DNA of 64,000 bases from Streptomyces sp. NWU339 (GTDB lineage Bacteria > Actinomycetota > Actinomycetes > Streptomycetales > Streptomycetaceae). Shown here in pieces: positions 7,575-15,838 of the stretch. The translations under genes and the position numbers were made by a program. A model generated the notes under the pieces. That model was not told the origin of the DNA. It worked only from the letters and a program-made list of their open reading frames with translations, and ran no database searches. The stretch lies in NCBI RefSeq assembly GCF_003143855.1, contig NZ_QFRK01000003.1, forward strand, positions 208,808-272,807. The letters run 5' to 3'. Position 1 is the first letter of the stretch; the number at the start of each line of letters is the position of its first letter.

Positions 7575-9428
7575 ATGACTGAGAGCAACGAGTCCGGCGC
7601 ACCGGAGCGGCGGACGGACCGGACCGAGCGAGTACAACAGGGCGAGCGGATGCCCGACTGGGAGAAGCGCTTCCGGGCGCCCCGGGTCTCCCTGCCCGAC
7701 TGGGCGGAGGACGCCCCCGACCGTTCCCTGTTCGTGTCGAACGCGACGGGGACGTACGAGCTGTATGCCTGGGACCGGTCGACGGGTGAGCAGCGTCAGG
7801 TGACGGACCGGCCCAACGGCACCACGGACGGCGTGCTCTCGCCGGACGGCGAGTGGATCTGGTGGTTCGACGACAAGGACGGCGACGAGTTCGGCGTCTG
7901 GCGCCGACAGCGGTTCGCGGGCGGCGCCGACGAACTCGCCGCCGAGGGCCTGAACGCCTCGTACCCGGCCGGCCTCGCCCTCGCCCGGGACGGGCGCACG
8001 GCGGTCGTGGGCCGTTCCACGGACGAGGACGGTACGACGATCCACCTCGTGCGCACCGGCGAGGAGCCCGTGGAGATCTACCGGCACCGCGAGTCGGCGG
8101 GCGTCGGCGACCTCTCCCACGACGGCTCGCTCATCGCCGTCGAGCACACGGAGCACGGCGACGCGATGCACTCCGCGCTGCGCGTTCTGCGCCCCGACGG
8201 CACGCCGGTCGCCGAGCTGGACGACACCAGGGGCGGCACCGAGGAGCTGGGCCTGGAGGTGCTGGGCTTCGCCCCGCTCGACGGTGACACGCGTCTGCTC
8301 ATCGGTCACCAGCGGCGCGGTCGCTGGGAGCCCCTGGTGTGGGACGTGGCGACGGGTGAGGAGACGGACCTCGCCCTGGAGCTGCCGGGTGACGTGAGCG
8401 CCGAGTGGTTCCCGGACGGCACGGGCCTGCTGATCGCGCACAGCTTCGAGGCCCGCAGCGAACTGTTCCGCTACGACCTGGCGGGCCCCGAGCTGCTGGA
8501 GATCGACACCCCGCCCGGCACGGTCTCGGGCGCGACGGCCCGCCCGGACGGCAGCGTGGAGTACCTGTGGTCGTCGTCGGCGGAGCCGTCGGCGGTCCGC
8601 TCCACGGCCGGCGGGGTCGTCCTGGACCCGCCGGGCATGAAGTCGCCCGGTTCGGTGCCGGTGGAGGACGTGTGGGTGGAGGGCCCCGGCGGCCGGATCC
8701 ACGCCCTGGTCCAGAAGCCCGCGGGCGCGAGCGGCCCGCTGCCCACGGTCTTCGACATCCACGGCGGTCCCACCTGGCACGACAGCGACTCCTTCGCCGC
8801 GGGCCCGGCCGCCTGGGTCGACCACGGTTACGCGGTGGTCCGCGTCAACTACCGCGGTTCCACGGGGTACGGCCGTGCCTGGACCGACGCGCTGAAGCAC
8901 CGGGTCGGCCTGATCGAGCTGGAGGACATCGCCGCGGTCCGCGAGTGGGCGATCAGCTCGGGCCTCGCGGACCCGGACCGCCTCGTCCTCACCGGCGGTT
9001 CCTGGGGCGGCTACCTCACCCTCCTGGGCCTGGGCACCCAGCCCGACGCGTGGACCCTGGGCATCGCGGTGGTCCCGGTCGCCGACTACGTCACGGCGTA
9101 CCACGACGAGATGGAGGCGCTGAAGGCCATGGACCGCACGCTCCTCGGCGGCACCCCCGAGGAGGTTCCCGAGCGGTTCGAGGCGTCCTCCCCGATCACC
9201 TACGTCGACCGGGTGAAGGCACCGGTCTACATCTCGGCCGGGGTGAACGACCCGCGCTGTCCGATCCGCCAGATCGAGAACTACGTCCACCGCCTCCAGT
9301 CCCGCGACGCCCCCCACGAGGTCTACCGCTACGACGCGGGCCACGGCTCCCTGGTGGTCGACGAGCGGATCAAGCAGGTACGCCTGGAGCTGGACTTCGC
9401 GGAACGGTACCTGGGGAAGCAGGGCTGA
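7575..9428 (+). CDS. prolyl oligopeptidase family (S9) serine peptidase
   Basis: 617 residues, cytoplasmic (no signal peptide). An N-terminal seven-bladed propeller-like region (about 40-350, with DRSTGEQRQVTDRPNG and similar strands) is followed by an alpha/beta-hydrolase domain. The catalytic triad is readable: Ser476 in GGSWGGY, Asp559 in VNDPRCP, His590 in DAGHGSL. The ATG at 7575 is preferred over 7515 because the extra 20 residues are not family-like. It resembles the acylaminoacyl-peptidase/DPP branch; the substrate is unknown. An imperfect hairpin terminator follows at 9478-9501. Confidence 0.9.
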   Translation: MTESNESGAPERRTDRTERVQQGERMPDWEKRFRAPRVSLPDWAEDAPDRSLFVSNATGTYELYAWDRSTGEQRQVTDRPNGTTDGVLSPDGEWIWWFDDKDGDEFGVWRRQRFAGGADELAAEGLNASYPAGLALARDGRTAVVGRSTDEDGTTIHLVRTGEEPVEIYRHRESAGVGDLSHDGSLIAVEHTEHGDAMHSALRVLRPDGTPVAELDDTRGGTEELGLEVLGFAPLDGDTRLLIGHQRRGRWEPLVWDVATGEETDLALELPGDVSAEWFPDGTGLLIAHSFEARSELFRYDLAGPELLEIDTPPGTVSGATARPDGSVEYLWSSSAEPSAVRSTAGGVVLDPPGMKSPGSVPVEDVWVEGPGGRIHALVQKPAGASGPLPTVFDIHGGPTWHDSDSFAAGPAAWVDHGYAVVRVNYRGSTGYGRAWTDALKHRVGLIELEDIAAVREWAISSGLADPDRLVLTGGSWGGYLTLLGLGTQPDAWTLGIAVVPVADYVTAYHDEMEALKAMDRTLLGGTPEEVPERFEASSPITYVDRVKAPVYISAGVNDPRCPIRQIENYVHRLQSRDAPHEVYRYDAGHGSLVVDERIKQVRLELDFAERYLGKQG

Positions 9429-9477
9429 GCAGGCAGGGAGAGGACTGGGAGGGCTGGGGCGGCTGAGGGGGGAGGCG

Positions 9478-9501
9478 CTTCCCGGGCTGCGGCCCGGGGA
9501 G
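9478..9501. terminator. terminator hairpin between convergent genes
   Basis: 10-bp stem with one G-U pair (CTTCCCGGGC/GCCCGGGGAG) and a TGCG loop, between the S9 peptidase and the convergent channel gene. Confidence 0.6.
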
Positions 9502-9524
9502 CACCGGCCGCCCCCCCGTTCACG

Positions 9525-11536
9525 TCACGCCCCGGTCCGCTCCCTTCCCCTGCGCCGGAGCAGTTCCGCCAGCCCCCGCCGGGTGGCGCCCAGCACCACC
9601 CGGTCCTCGCTGCGCAGGACGTACGTGTCGGGCAGGTCCCAGATCAGCCCCGACGGTCCCGCCTCCGCCGGTCCGAGGGTTCCGGGGGTTCCGAAAGTTC
9701 TGGGGGTGCCGGGGTTTCCGGGTCCGTTTCCGTCGCGGCTTCCGTCCCCGCCCGTGCCCGACGCGCGTACCGCCGTGGCCGCCGTGTCCAGGGCCAGCAC
9801 CCGCCACGCCCCGGCCCGGAACGCCTCACCGACCGTCCTGCCCTCCAGCTGCGGATGCCCGCCCACGGTCAGTGCCGCGAACACCAGCACCCGCCGCTCG
9901 ACCGGTATCGCCCCCAGGATCTGCCGACCCATCATCGCCCCCGCGAACGCGGGCGCGGCCAGGTGGGAGACGCTGCGGCTCCGGGTCAGCGCATCGGGGT
10001 GCGCGGCCCGCAGGGTGCGGTACACGGCCGTCGCGAAATCGTCGTCGTACAGCCGCAGGACGACCCGCAGATCGGACCGCACGGACCGCGCGTACAGCAC
10101 GGCCTCCAGATTCGTGGTGTCGGCGCTGGTCAGCGCGAGCAGCGCGTCGGCCCGTTGGATCTTCGCGGCCTCCAGCACGCCCTCCTGCGTGACGTCCCCG
10201 AGGACCACCGGCACGCCCAGCCGCCGCGCCGTGGCCATGCCCCGTGCCTCCGGGTCGGCCTCGACGCACACCACGGGGATGTGCAACTCGTGCAGCCGCG
10301 TCAGCACCCGGGTGCCGATCTTGCCGAGCCCCAGCAGCACCAGATGCCCGCTCAGCCCGCGCGGCGGCTTCCGCAGCGCGGAGGCGGTACGGAACGTCCC
10401 CAGCGCCTCCAGCACCGCCGCCACCATCACCGGCAGCATCAACAACCCGACTATCCCCGACAGCAGTTGCAGGATCTGTTCGCTCCTGGACGCGTTGTGC
10501 GCGGGATCGTTGATCGAGAAGAGGTCGAGCAGGGTGACGTAGGTGGCGTGCAGCGGATTGTCCTTCGTGACCAGGGTCAGGGTCACCGCCAGCGCCACCA
10601 CGGCCGCCGCCAGCCCCGCCAGCGACCACCGCAGCCGCCGCGAGAACAGGGAGGCGAGGGGCGGCACCTGGGCCCGCACCACCGGCAACGGCGGTCCGGA
10701 GTACGACACCTGCTCCAGCACCACCGTGCCGCGTCCGGTCGCCGCCGCGACGGCGTCCGCGTCGGGCAGCATCTGCGGCCCCTGGTCGCCGCTGTCCTCC
10801 GAACCCTCGGACCCGCCCGGGTCGTTGCTCGTCGCGGACAGCAACGCCAGGGTGCACAGCCCGGGATCGGCCACCTCGCCCGGGCGCGGCGGGCGCCGTT
10901 CCACCGCGCGCAGCATCAGCCCGTCGGTGTCGACGATCTTGCTGGTGCCGACGAGCGCGGTGGCGACCAGGGCGGGCGCGGCCGTGTCGGCGTCGGACAG
11001 CACGGTGGTGGACGTGTCGACGACGGGTACGGGTCACCGCCGGCCAATCCGGCCGCCTGGTCGAGCAGTTCCTCTATGTGCCGACCCAGGCGGCGGTTGT
11101 AGAGGCGCAGCACGAGGCGCAGCCGGGGGTTGATCCGGCGGGCGGTGAGGGCGGCGCGGATGTTGGTCTCGTCGTCGTCGTACACCAGGGCCAGTGCGGC
11201 GGCCCGCGCCACGCCCACCTCGGCGAGCACGGCGTCGGTCGGCTCGGCGGCCTCCACCAGCCGCTGGTCGGACGCGCCGTCGGAACCGCCGTTGCCGTTG
11301 CCGCGGTTGACGGTGGCGTTCACGAACCGGTCGAGCAGGGCGGCGGAGGCCGCGCGGGCCCGCCCGACCACGGGTTCCCGCACCCGGAGTCCGGACGGCG
11401 GCACGACGAGGGTGACCTGCTCGCCGTACACGCCCCGCAGTTCGGCGGCGAGCCGATGCGCGAGTCCGTCGTCCCCGCACACCACCATGTGCGCGGGGGG
11501 ATCGTCCGGCGGGGTCTGATTCGGAAGGCTCAGCAC
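9525..11536 (-). pseudogene. CASTOR/POLLUX-related ion channel with TrkA-N domains, frameshifted
   Basis: The two halves of one protein lie in different frames. The 5' part (11536 down to about 11027) has an N-terminal nucleotide-binding fold (AHMVVCGDDGLAHRLAAEL) ending LYNRRLGRHIEELLDQAAG. The 3' part (about 11027 to 9525) continues VVDTSTTVLSDADTAAPAL, two membrane helices around a pore-like segment (near 10500-10640) and a second TrkA-N domain (GHLVLLGLGKIGTRVL). Adding one base to the GGG at 11025-11027 joins them as DPYPVVDTSTT. The family comprises soluble-domain-gated potassium/calcium-type channels. The GTG start at 11536 is uncertain. This may be a real inactivating mutation or a sequencing error. 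Confidence 0.75.
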
Positions 11537-11698
11537 GAGAGGAAAGACTGCCGTATACACGCAGACGGTTCCAGGAGCGTTCGGCGAACGGCGTTGAACA
11601 GGGCCGCACTTCGCTTCGTACCAAGGGGGCAAGAAGGCGGGGTGGGGTGGGAGCGGCCCCGCTCCGCCCTCGCGTGCGATGTGGGAGGTACCCGGCCC

Positions 11699-12733
11699 GT
11701 GGCCGTCAAGTTGCCCGCCGCCGGGGAGTCCGGGCCGTCAGGGGAGTCCGGGCCCTCAGGAGAGACCGGGCCGTCGGGGGAGACCCGCCACGTCAACTCC
11801 CCTCTCCTCCTCGTCCTGTTCCTGCTTCTCGCCGTGATGTTCCAGGACTCCGTCCGTCGGGCCCTGGCCGCACCTGTGATGCAGAGCTGGATGACGGTGT
11901 TCGTCGCGGTGCTGATCCAGGCCCTGCCCTTCCTGGTGCTCGGTGTCCTGCTCTCCGCGGCGATCGCCGTGTTCGTCCCGCCGTCCTTCTTCGCCCGGGC
12001 CCTGCCGGGACGCCCGTCCCTGGCGGTCCCGGTCGCGGGCGCGGCGGGCGCGGTGCTCCCCGGCTGTGAGTGCGCGTCCGTGCCGGTGGCGGGGGCGCTG
12101 GTGCGCAGGGGAGTGGCACCGGCGGCGGCGCTGGCGTTCCTGCTGTCCGCCCCCGCGATCAACCCGATCGTGCTGACGGCGACGGCGGTCGCCTTTCCGA
12201 ACGACCCCATGATGGTGCTCGCCCGTTTCGTGGCGAGCTTGCTGGTGGCGTGTGCGATGGGCTGGCTGTGGCAGCGTCACGGCCGCGCGGACTGGCTGCG
12301 TCCGCCGTCCCGTTCGTCCTACGAGGGGCAGAGCCGGGGCGCCGCCTTCTGGGGGTCGGTCCGGCACGACGTGATGCACGCCGGTGGCTTCCTGGTGGTG
12401 GGCGCGATGGCCGCGGCGACGCTGAAGGCGGTGATCCCGGCAGGCTGGCTGCGGCTGGCGGCCGACCACCCCGTGCTGTCGGTGCTGGTGCTGGCGGTGC
12501 TGGCGGTCCTCCTGTCGATCTGCTCGGAGGCGGACGCGTTCGTGGCCGCCTCCCTGACCCAGTTCTCGCTGACGGCCCGGCTCACCTTCCTCGTGGTGGG
12601 TCCCGTGGTCGACCTCAAGCTCTTCGCCATGCAGGCGGGCACGTTCGGCCGCGGCTTTGCCCTGCGCTTCGCCCCCGTGACCCTCGTCCTGGCGGTGGCG
12701 GTCTCGGCCCTGACCGGAGCGGTCCTGCTGTGA
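11699..12733 (+). CDS. permease (DUF318/ArsP_1 family)
   Basis: 344 residues from the GTG at 11699, preceded by GGGAGG. Residues 9-30 are a collagen-like GESGPS/GETGPS repeat encoded by 18-bp tandem units (11723-11785). After that come eight or more membrane helices, with the family signatures LPGCECASVPVAGAL and SAPAINPIVL in the first half and SICSEADAFVAASL in the second. It belongs to the YraQ/YcgR-type permease family; the substrate is not known. The last base overlap (GTGA) couples it to the DUF1980 partner, the same pair as B. subtilis ycgR-ycgQ. Confidence 0.88.
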   Translation: MAVKLPAAGESGPSGESGPSGETGPSGETRHVNSPLLLVLFLLLAVMFQDSVRRALAAPVMQSWMTVFVAVLIQALPFLVLGVLLSAAIAVFVPPSFFARALPGRPSLAVPVAGAAGAVLPGCECASVPVAGALVRRGVAPAAALAFLLSAPAINPIVLTATAVAFPNDPMMVLARFVASLLVACAMGWLWQRHGRADWLRPPSRSSYEGQSRGAAFWGSVRHDVMHAGGFLVVGAMAAATLKAVIPAGWLRLAADHPVLSVLVLAVLAVLLSICSEADAFVAASLTQFSLTARLTFLVVGPVVDLKLFAMQAGTFGRGFALRFAPVTLVLAVAVSALTGAVLL

Positions 12734-13506
12734 ACCCGAACCTGAACCCGAACCGCCAGGCCCAGGCGGCTCTCCTCTTCCTCCTCGGCGCGACCGTGCT
12801 GCACGCGGGCCTGACCGATCTCCACCTGCGCTACGTCAAGGCGGGCCTGCGCCCGCTGCTCCTGCTGTCCGGCGCGGTACTCGTCGTGACGGCGGCGGCG
12901 ACGGTCTGGTACGAGTGGCGCGGCACCCGCCGACGGCACGACCGGGGCCGGGAACGGGACAGGGACCAGGACCGGGAAGACGGTTACGGTCACGCCCATC
13001 GGGAGCCTCGTGTCGCCTGGCTCCTGGCCCTCCCCGTCCTCGCCCTGATCCTGGTGGCGCCGCCGCCCCTCGGCTCGTACAGCGCCACCCACACGGGCAC
13101 GGCGCTGCAGAAGCCGTTCGGGTTCCCGGACCTTCCCGCCGGGGACACGCTCCGGCTCGGGGTCGGGGAGTACGCGGCACGCGCGGTCTACGACGACGGC
13201 CGCCACCTCCGCGACCGCACCATCAGGATCACCGGTTTCGTCGCCCTGGACCCGGCCGGTGCTCCCCAGCTGGTCCGGATGTCCCTCAGCTGCTGCGCCG
13301 CGGACGCCCAGCCGGTCAAGATCGCCCTGACCGGCGAGGTCCCCCCGGTCCTGCGGCCGGACGCCTGGCTGGAGATCAGCGGTACCTACACCCCGCGCCG
13401 GACGAAGGACCCGGTCAACGACGGTCCCGTCCCCTACTTCGAGGTCACGGCCGCGAAGCCGGTCCCGACCCCGCGCGACCCGTACGACGAGGTCTGGAAC
13501 GGCTGA
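12730..13506 (+). CDS. TIGR03943/DUF1980 putative permease subunit
   Basis: 258 residues, GTG overlapping the stop of the permease. Two N-terminal helices (about 12-30 and 40-58), a charged linker with alternating D/R and a few His (about 65-92), a third helix (about 95-115), then a soluble domain containing ITGFV and the family's paired cysteines LSCCAADAQPV. It ends with PYFEV. DUF1980 proteins always accompany this permease type and are thought to form its second subunit. The stretch of HRDRGRERDRDQDRED-like residues is species-variable. Confidence 0.88.
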   Translation: MNPNLNPNRQAQAALLFLLGATVLHAGLTDLHLRYVKAGLRPLLLLSGAVLVVTAAATVWYEWRGTRRRHDRGRERDRDQDREDGYGHAHREPRVAWLLALPVLALILVAPPPLGSYSATHTGTALQKPFGFPDLPAGDTLRLGVGEYAARAVYDDGRHLRDRTIRITGFVALDPAGAPQLVRMSLSCCAADAQPVKIALTGEVPPVLRPDAWLEISGTYTPRRTKDPVNDGPVPYFEVTAAKPVPTPRDPYDEVWNG

Positions 13507-13575
13507 GAGGGCTCAGCGGGCTCAGCGGACGCAGAGGACTCAGCGGACTCGCAGGCTCCGGCGCAGGGCTCTGGC

Positions 13576-13836
13576 TCAGGGCCGGTGCTGCCGAGTGTGG
13601 CCGTCGGCGGCCGTGTCCCGGGTGACGGTCTCGCCCTGGATGACGCGGGGGGCATCCGGCTGCCGGCCCTGCTCCCGCGCCTGCTCCTCCCGCTCCTCCT
13701 CCTTGGCCGCGCGGGCCTCGGCCTTGAGGATGCGGGCGGACTTGCCGGCCGAGCGGGCCAGCTCGGGCAGCTTCTTCGCACCGAGAACGGCTATGACGAC
13801 GATGAGGATGATCGCGAGTTCGCTCAACCCGAACAT
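13576..13836 (-). CDS. tatA: twin-arginine translocase TatA-type protein
   Basis: 86 residues. One N-terminal helix (MFGLSELAIILIVVIAVLG), the hinge FG/GAKKLPELARSAGKS amphipathic helix, then a charged tail rich in E, R and Q. This is the standard TatA/E layout; TatA oligomers form the pore for folded Tat substrates. It is a lone gene, not beside tatC, so it may be an additional TatA paralogue. It is divergent from the BlaI-type regulator, with the operator-like palindrome at 13884-13899 in the shared intergenic region. Confidence 0.88.
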   Translation of the reverse strand: MFGLSELAIILIVVIAVLGAKKLPELARSAGKSARILKAEARAAKEEEREEQAREQGRQPDAPRVIQGETVTRDTAADGHTRQHRP

Positions 13837-13883
13837 GGGGGTCCGTCCTTCTCGTGAGCCGCTGCCGGATGCCGCCCGTAGAA

Positions 13884-13899
13884 TCTACAGCAATGTAGA
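13884..13899. promoter_or_regulatory. BlaI/MecI-like operator palindrome
   Basis: TCTACA-GCAA-TGTAGA is a perfect 6-4-6 inverted repeat containing the TACA/TGTA core known for BlaI/MecI operators. It lies 73 bp before the blaI-type start and 48 bp before tatA, next to a TTGACG -35-like hexamer (13904-13909). Confidence 0.6.
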
Positions 13900-13971
13900 G
13901 AATTTGACGGCGTCCACGCGTCTATACGATGACCGCCCGGGAACGGGAAGGCGGCGGAAGGGAGACGGGCC

Positions 13972-14373
13972 GTGGTCGAGGGCGAGCAGGGGCGCGGTCA
14001 GCGCCACCGGCGTCGGGGACAGGGCGAGTTGGAGGCACTCGTGCTGTCGGCGCTCCGGGAGGCGGACGGCCCGGCGACGGCCGGCTGGGTGCAGGCGCGT
14101 CTGGGCCAGAACCTCGCCTACACGACGGTCATCACGATCCTGACCAGGCTGCTGGCCAAGGGCGCGGTCACCCGTGAACGCGCGGGCCGTTCCTTCGCCT
14201 GGACGCCCGCCTCCGACCACGCCGGCCTCGCGGCGCACCGGATGCGCAGGGTGCTGGACGCCGAGAGCGACCGGGAGGCGGTCCTGGCCAGCTTCGTCAC
14301 CGGTCTCGGCCCGGACGACGAACGGCTGCTGCGGGAACTGCTGGGTCAGCCCCGGGGCGACGGGGAAGACTGA
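13972..14373 (+). CDS. BlaI/MecI/CopY family transcriptional repressor
   Basis: 133 residues from a GTG with GGAAGGGAG upstream. An N-terminal winged helix (GELEALVLSALREADGPATAGWV... TTVITILTRLLAKGAVTRERAG, residues about 17-75) is followed by the C-terminal dimerisation helix. Members bind TACA/TGTA palindromes and are cleaved when the paired M56 protease signals. The next gene is such a protease, six bases downstream. No beta-lactamase is nearby, so the regulated process is unknown; CopY-type metal control is less likely because no Cys-x-Cys is present. Confidence 0.9.
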   Translation: MVEGEQGRGQRHRRRGQGELEALVLSALREADGPATAGWVQARLGQNLAYTTVITILTRLLAKGAVTRERAGRSFAWTPASDHAGLAAHRMRRVLDAESDREAVLASFVTGLGPDDERLLRELLGQPRGDGED

Positions 14374-14379
14374 AACCTC

Positions 14380-15333
14380 ATGGGGGTGTTCGTCTTCCTT
14401 CCGCTCGTCCTGCCGCTGACGGCGTGGCCGATCGCCCGGCTCGCCGAACAGCATCTGCACCCGCGGACCGCGACCCGGATGCTGACCTGGGTCGCGGCGG
14501 TGATGGCGGTGTGCAGCACGGTGTGCCTGTGCCTGGTGATGGTGGTCGGCACCGCCACCCTGCCCGGCAATCCGCTGCCCGACGGCTGGTCGGACCCGGA
14601 GGTGCGGGCGGCGGTCCCCTACGACGAGGTCGTGGGCAAGGCGGCCATTCCGGCCCTGTGCGTGGTCCTGCTGGTCTGTGCGCGCACGCTGTGGCGGCAC
14701 GGCCGCGCCCGTCGGCGCGCCCACCGCGCCCTGGCCGGCCTGCCGGACACGGAGGTGGCGGTCCTGCCCGACGGCACCCCGTACGCGTACGCGCTCCCGG
14801 GCGGCGGACCGAGCCGGGACCGGGTCGTGGTCACCACCGCTCTCCTCGACCGTCTGGACTCCGGTGAACGCCGTGCCCTGTTCGCCCATGAGCGCGCCCA
14901 CCTGACCGCGCGCCACCACCGCTTCCTGCTGGCCGTCCGGCTGGCCGCGCACGCCAACCCGTTCCTGCGCCCGCTGCGCACGGCGGTGTCGTACGCGGCG
15001 GAACGCTGGGCGGACGAGGAGGCGGCCCGTACGGTCGGTGACCGCCGTACCGTCGCCACCGCCATCGGCAAGGCGGCGCTCGCCTCCCGGTCCGGCCCGC
15101 CCCCGCCGGCGTTCGCGGCGTCCGGAGCGCCGTTCGCGGCGCCGGGACCGGTTCCCCGCCGGGTGGCCGCGCTGCTCGCCCCGGCTCCGGCGACGGGTCC
15201 CTGGCCGACGGTGTTCACCTCGGTGGGCCTGGCCGCCTGGGGAGCGGCCGCCGGTACGGCCGTGTCGGCGATGTCCTCGGCCAACGCGGCCGTCACCCTG
15301 TTCTGGATCCTCCGCACGGCGACACCGCTGTGA
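14380..15333 (+). CDS. M56 family (BlaR1-like) membrane metallopeptidase
   Basis: 317 residues with four or five membrane helices and a cytoplasmic zinc-protease loop. The HExxH motif is HERAH at residues 170-174, and the third ligand region is AERWADEEAA about 35 residues later. It lacks the C-terminal penicillin-binding sensor domain of true BlaR1, as is common for the short actinobacterial forms. Paired with the upstream BlaI-type repressor, it should cleave or trigger cleavage of that repressor in response to an unknown membrane signal. Confidence 0.9.
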   Translation: MGVFVFLPLVLPLTAWPIARLAEQHLHPRTATRMLTWVAAVMAVCSTVCLCLVMVVGTATLPGNPLPDGWSDPEVRAAVPYDEVVGKAAIPALCVVLLVCARTLWRHGRARRRAHRALAGLPDTEVAVLPDGTPYAYALPGGGPSRDRVVVTTALLDRLDSGERRALFAHERAHLTARHHRFLLAVRLAAHANPFLRPLRTAVSYAAERWADEEAARTVGDRRTVATAIGKAALASRSGPPPPAFAASGAPFAAPGPVPRRVAALLAPAPATGPWPTVFTSVGLAAWGAAAGTAVSAMSSANAAVTLFWILRTATPL

Positions 15334-15369
15334 GCGCGCCGGCCCTGGCCTTCGCGTTCTCCGACTCCC

Positions 15370-15672
15370 TCACGGCCGGTACGGCTGCTGGTGCTGCTGG
15401 GGCGGCTGCCCGTACGGCTGCCCGCCGCCGGGACCGCCCGCGCCCTGCGCCTGCAACTGCTCGGCCTGCTCCTGGGATACCTTCGACTCCGCGCCGCAGA
15501 AGGTGCACTGGGTCGAGTACTTCGTCGAGACCGGGAACAGCGGCACGAAGAAGAGGGTGAACTTCGTGACCCGCTTCCTGAGCGCGTGCGCTGAGGGATT
15601 CCCGCACTGGGTACACACCAGGGTCAGTATCGCGAGCTGGTACAGGTATCCCTTGGTACCGAAGATGATCAT
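15370..15672 (-). CDS. small zinc-ribbon protein
   Basis: 100 residues. Two CxxC knuckles, CTQC (about 20-23) and CTFC (about 55-58), form a zinc ribbon; between them is FTLFFVPLFPVSTKY, a hydrophobic strand typical of this small family. The C-terminal 35 residues are a G/Q/P-rich tail. No catalytic residues are seen; a structural or nucleic-acid-binding role is possible. It is convergent with the M56 gene (36 bp apart). Confidence 0.8.
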   Translation of the reverse strand: MIIFGTKGYLYQLAILTLVCTQCGNPSAHALRKRVTKFTLFFVPLFPVSTKYSTQCTFCGAESKVSQEQAEQLQAQGAGGPGGGQPYGQPPQQHQQPYRP

Positions 15673-15838
15673 GTAGTGCCCCTTCCGTGAACGATGTTCG
15701 CTGCCGCTGCTGTCGTCGCTGCTTCTGCTGCCACCATGTCACCGGCTGCCCCGGTGAGCGATCGGCAATGTGCCACGCCGGAAAACTGCCGGGCTCCACC
15801 CCGGCGGGCACGGCCGGGCGGCGGGCAGGATTCCGGAC

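Noticed and set aside
6459..9344. 961-codon open frame on the minus strand
   Set aside because: Antisense to the S9 peptidase, whose catalytic triad is intact; composition is R/G/P-rich as in shadow frames.
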